Of a DNA stretch of 64,000 nucleotides, positions 60,753 to 64,000 are shown piece after piece; position 1 is the stretch's first letter, and each line of letters starts with the position of its first letter. Position numbers and translations under genes: made by a program. The stretch is taken from assembly GCF_026210795.1 (NCBI RefSeq), contig NC_089445.1:4278001-4342000 (forward strand), in the 5' to 3' direction. The notes beneath the pieces were generated by a model. It searched no databases and was not told the origin of the DNA. It saw only the letters and a list, made by a program, of their open reading frames with translations. Source of the stretch: Rhizophagus irregularis (lineage: Eukaryota > Glomeromycota > Glomeromycetes > Glomerales > Glomeraceae).

Positions 60753-61209
60753 TATTCTTAAATGTTATTTCTGTTACGGTAATTTTGATTCTTTATTATA
60801 CAAGTCTATAAACAAATTCAATTTGAACAATTGATAAGATCATTCAGGCTGACAGGTTTTCTCGATTGTGGCAATTTCTCGCTAAAAAGGCCTAACGAAG
60901 TACTGTATTATCCCATTTGCTCTCATTGCAAATGGAACAGAATTAAGTTTATTCACTAAAAGTACAATGCGCTTTCATTGTTTCAAATCAACCATACTGC
61001 ATACAGTTTAGGCTGGTGAATGATTAGAGAAATATCGTCATTCGTCAGTGTCAGTCGTATCTTCACGAATAACTTAGAGTTGATCACAACAAAATAAAAT
61101 GGAAATAAAATACATCATTATGGTGGTGATGGTTACGAAAACAATAATCTGTCATAATAAAAATTAATTAATTAGTACGTGATAAGTCTTTAAATAATTA
61201 TCATTATTG
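60753..61209. other. intergenic spacer
   Basis: No gene or repeat recognised. Confidence 0.45.
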
Positions 61210-61355
61210 CCTATAAAAAATTTTATCCGTTATTTCTGTAAAAATGAGCCTTTCACGGATCCATTTACGGAAAATATAAATAAATTTGATAAATTACGTG
61301 ATATAAGGATATTGATTCCGGGAATGAGCCTTTTAGAATGACTTTTTTTACAGGG
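61210..61355. mobile_element. CCCTATAA family A MITE (copy 4)
   Basis: About 146 bp with ends CCTATAAAAAATTTTATCC and TTTTACAGGG, flanked by TTG on both sides. The right part is deleted relative to copy 2. Confidence 0.75.
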
Positions 61356-61951
61356 TTGTTTCCAGGCTTAAAATAATCGTCGGATTCGTAGGAATTTTTC
61401 TTTATATCGATATTTTGTTTTTTTTTGTACCGACAAACACTCACTAAAATGGCTACGTGATTTTTGAATATTTAGTAGGTTTTCCAGGAGTTTATATATA
61501 CACTATTTTAATCAAGCCGCCCTTGATACTCTGCAGTATCACGTGATTTCACAACAATTTTTCTACCCACGTGACCTAAAAATAATCATCACATACCCCA
61601 CCGTGTTTTTTCACAGTAAATGTCACCGGTCACGTGGGGATAGAATTTAACATGAACGGATAAATAGTTCATCCACTAGCAGTTATGTTACATGAGTTTT
61701 TTTTTTAAAATGATTCAATATTTTTCATATAATTGATTTTAAGAATGAAACTTTAAACCGGTCAAATGCTTTAATTATTTATGGAAAATATTTTTTTTTT
61801 TACAAAAAATTTTGGATACTCAATTTGTAAACATAAAATTACCATAAATCATCAAAACATTGACCGATTTAAACAATTTTTAATTTTGATTTATACGAGA
61901 AACAATCTTTCTATCGAACATATCGAACAGTTATTATCTATAATATACATA
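61356..61951. other. intergenic spacer upstream of P450-3
   Basis: No gene. CACGTG/CACGTGA words recur several times between 61460 and 61640. Confidence 0.45.
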
Positions 61952-61959
61952 TATAAATA
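61952..61959 (+). promoter_or_regulatory. candidate TATA box of P450-3
   Basis: TATAAATA 72 nt before the ATG; it is conserved in position in the pseudogene copy at 57756. Confidence 0.5.
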
Positions 61960-62023
61960 CGCAAGAAACGCGCTTCCAAAATTTAATAATTTTTTTTAAA
62001 AAAAAATAAGAAATATTTCAACA

Positions 62024-63739
62024 ATGATATCAATGATTACCTCTTCATTTAGTTCATTTGGAATTTCCGATATTTTTTATCTTTTCATAATTTTCATAAT
62101 TCTCTATGTATCTCGATATTATTATCATTATTTCACTCGTATAAATCCTTTACCTGGTCCATTCCCACTTCCAATAGTTGGTAATCTTCATCAAAGATTT
62201 GGTTATGAATTTAATGATTGGTTAATGTTATTGCATAAAAAATTTGGAGATATGTTTGAAATAAGCTTAGTGGGACAACGTATGATAATATTATGTAATA
62301 CAGATTTAATTGAAAATATGAATGTATCTTCAAAAAAAACTAAATATCCTTTTAGATCTCTTGTTACTGAAGGACTTAGAGAATACCGTATAGGTACTAC
62401 AGGAATAATTAACAATATTGATCCAAAATCTTGGAAATATAATCGTCGATTTTTTACACAAGCTATGATGGCCCCAAGTTTTAATAATCAAGCTGTTGAA
62501 TGGGCGAATGAATTATGGACTGAAATGGAATCTTATTGGAATGAACTTGGAGAAAATCATGAATTAGATCTTATAAAATGGATGCAAAGATTTTCAAATG
62601 AAATGATTTTTAAAATCTCAACGGGAGTAAAAAATAATTGTATGGCTTCTTATTATTATCATACCTTCGTACTTGAAAGTAATGATTTAGATGAAAAAGA
62701 AAAAGAAAAAATTAAAGAATCTGAAAATTTTATTCAATCAATCGAAACATTTATGAGAGGAGCCTTTTACTTTTTTTATTTTAATAGATTTATGCGTCAT
62801 TATGTTCCTTTTATTCGTGGAAAAGTAATTAGTCTATTAAAAAATAGAGATTTTCTAGACGGAAAAGTATATAAAATTATTAAAGAAAGAAGAATTGAAA
62901 TTGAGAATACACCATTAGATCAACCTCTCCGTCATGATATGTTGACATTAAATGTAATTGCAAATACACCACGTGATATTAACATTGTGAAACATAGCAT
63001 TGATGCTGATTTGTTAAGACCAATGACTGACAAAGAAATTTTGGGTAATATACTCAATGCAATAGGCGGAGGAACTGATACTGTGAGTGAAATTTTTTTT
63101 TTTTTTTTTTGTTAAAAATATACGCATTTATTCATTTAAAATCTTTAGGTTTCGAATTTATTTTGCTTTATCATATATCATCTTGTACATCATCCCGAAG
63201 TGGTACAACGATTACGACAAGAATTTGATGAAGTACTTGGAAAGGACGTTACAAAACCCATAACGCAAAATGATATCGATAAACTACAATATTGCGATGC
63301 AGTTATTAAGGAAGTACATCGTCATTTTCCTGTAAATTACTCACTTGGTCGTGTAAATATTGAAAAAGATACGGTTGGAGGATATATTTGGCCAGAAAAA
63401 ACTTCATTTTCAATACTTTACTGTGCAATAATGAAACGAAAGGATTATTGGACTGATCCTGAAAAATTTGATCCTGATAGGTTTTATAAAATTGATGATG
63501 ATGATAAATATTTACTTGAAAAACAACACGTTAAAAATGCTTTTGCAATGTTTGGAGGTGGAATTAGAGCCTGCCCTGGAAGAAATTTAACGATGATAGA
63601 ATTAAAATGTTTATTAACCTTAATTTATAGAAAATATGATATTGAATTGGCAGATCCAAATGCACCACTAAATTATAGTTCTACTTTACTTTCAGTTTGT
63701 AAAGAATTACTCGTTAAAGTTAAACCAAGAAATTTTTAA
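62024..63739 (+). CDS. cytochrome P450, intact (P450-3)
   Basis: Exons 62024-63082 and 63149-63739 give 549 residues in a continuous frame. Membrane anchor FYLFIIFIILYVSRYYYHY, hinge PLPGPFPLPIVGN, I-helix GGGTDT-VSNL (the acid and first threonine present), ExxR as EVHR, FDPDRF, and haem loop FGGGIRACPG with the cysteine ligand. The start follows an A-rich leader and has SSFGISDIFYL after it, as in the duplicate at 57.8 kb. Expected to be an ER-bound monooxygenase; the substrate is unknown. Closest relatives in the window are the pseudogene at 57.8 kb and P450-1. Confidence 0.93.
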
Positions 63740-64000
63740 AATAAGTAGTATAGATTTAGTACGTATTAAATATACTTGTTTATTATGGTTGTCATTCTAT
63801 TTGAAATTTTTTTGTTATTAGGAATTTTGAATTTTAATTTAACTGTTGTATTTATTTATATTGATAATAATGTAAAGGCTAGGTCGGATTATAAACTCAT
63901 TTATACAATAAAATTTTTTTATTTTCTTAATACGCCTCGGAAAATTGTAAATTTTTAGATATTTTAGGTACGCTTTGTACGATAGTAATTTCATAAATTA
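63740..64000. other. window end
   Basis: 3' flank of P450-3, AT-rich, no gene recognised. Confidence 0.4.

Noticed and set aside
1-64000. CRISPR arrays, rRNA and tRNA genes
   Set aside because: None seen; the regular ~90-nt periodicity at 41.3-44.0 kb is an intron array with diverged spacers, not a repeat-spacer array.

Overview
The window is very AT-rich eukaryotic DNA with short spliceosomal introns (mostly 65-110 nt, GTAAGT donors, CTAAC-type branch points) and long gene-poor spacers full of small inverted-repeat elements. The gene families (Glomeromycotina-type Argonaute, F-box/leucine-rich protein, MATA-HMG-like HMG box, kinase with an HCDFHDGN catalytic loop, tandem P450s) point to an arbuscular mycorrhizal fungus of the Rhizophagus type. 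This is inference from family style; no database search was possible.

Layout. 0-3.6 kb: repeats only, with a fold-back element, pyrimidine-rich repeats and a MITE. 3.8-5.3 kb: F-box protein (-). 7.3-8.2 kb: two-repeat Myb-like protein (+). 9.5-13.1 kb: complete 13-exon Argonaute (+) with the full DEDH slicer tetrad. 13.7-15.1 kb: five-exon SAM methyltransferase (-). 16.0-18.1 kb: nested and large elements with CCCTATAA ends. 20.6-23.5 kb: two decayed host genes, a multi-pass membrane protein (+) and a membrane-anchored P-loop NTPase (-). 23.9-27.5 kb: dead DDE-type transposon with a MITE inside. 27.9-28.7 kb: uncharacterised protein (-). 30.0-30.5 kb: broken reading frame. 31.6-32.6 kb: ubiquitin-like/ADP-ribosyltransferase-like fusion (+). 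34.3 kb: HMG-box gene (+). 35.8-36.2 kb: P450 relic (-). 36.2-37.2 kb: NmrA-like oxidoreductase (-). 38.6-40.6 kb: a ~730-bp tandem triplication. 40.7-45.2 kb: protein kinase (+). 46.7-47.4 kb: truncated second HMG-box copy. 49.8-64 kb: P450 cluster with two intact genes, one frameshifted gene and three relics.

The outstanding observation is in the kinase gene. Between its Ser/Asn-rich N-terminal exon and its kinase domain, about 2.6 kb contains 28 consecutive minimal exons. Twenty-seven fit the pattern AG-NNN-GTRAGT/GTAAAT, so each can be a 3-nt exon. The last is a single nucleotide. They are separated by about 30 mutually similar introns of 74-118 nt, each with its own donor, acceptor and usually a branch-point-like motif. 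Joining all of them gives a stop-free, helix-like peptide of 27 residues, each codon split between two exons, and delivers exactly the phase the kinase exon needs. Two introns are longer because they carry recognisable inverted-repeat insertions.

The genes do not form an obvious pathway. The window combines gene-silencing machinery (Argonaute), signalling or protein-modification genes (kinase, F-box, UBL-ART), DNA-binding proteins (Myb, HMG) and an oxidative-metabolism cluster (P450s) in a repeat-rich setting where duplicates are continually made and lost.
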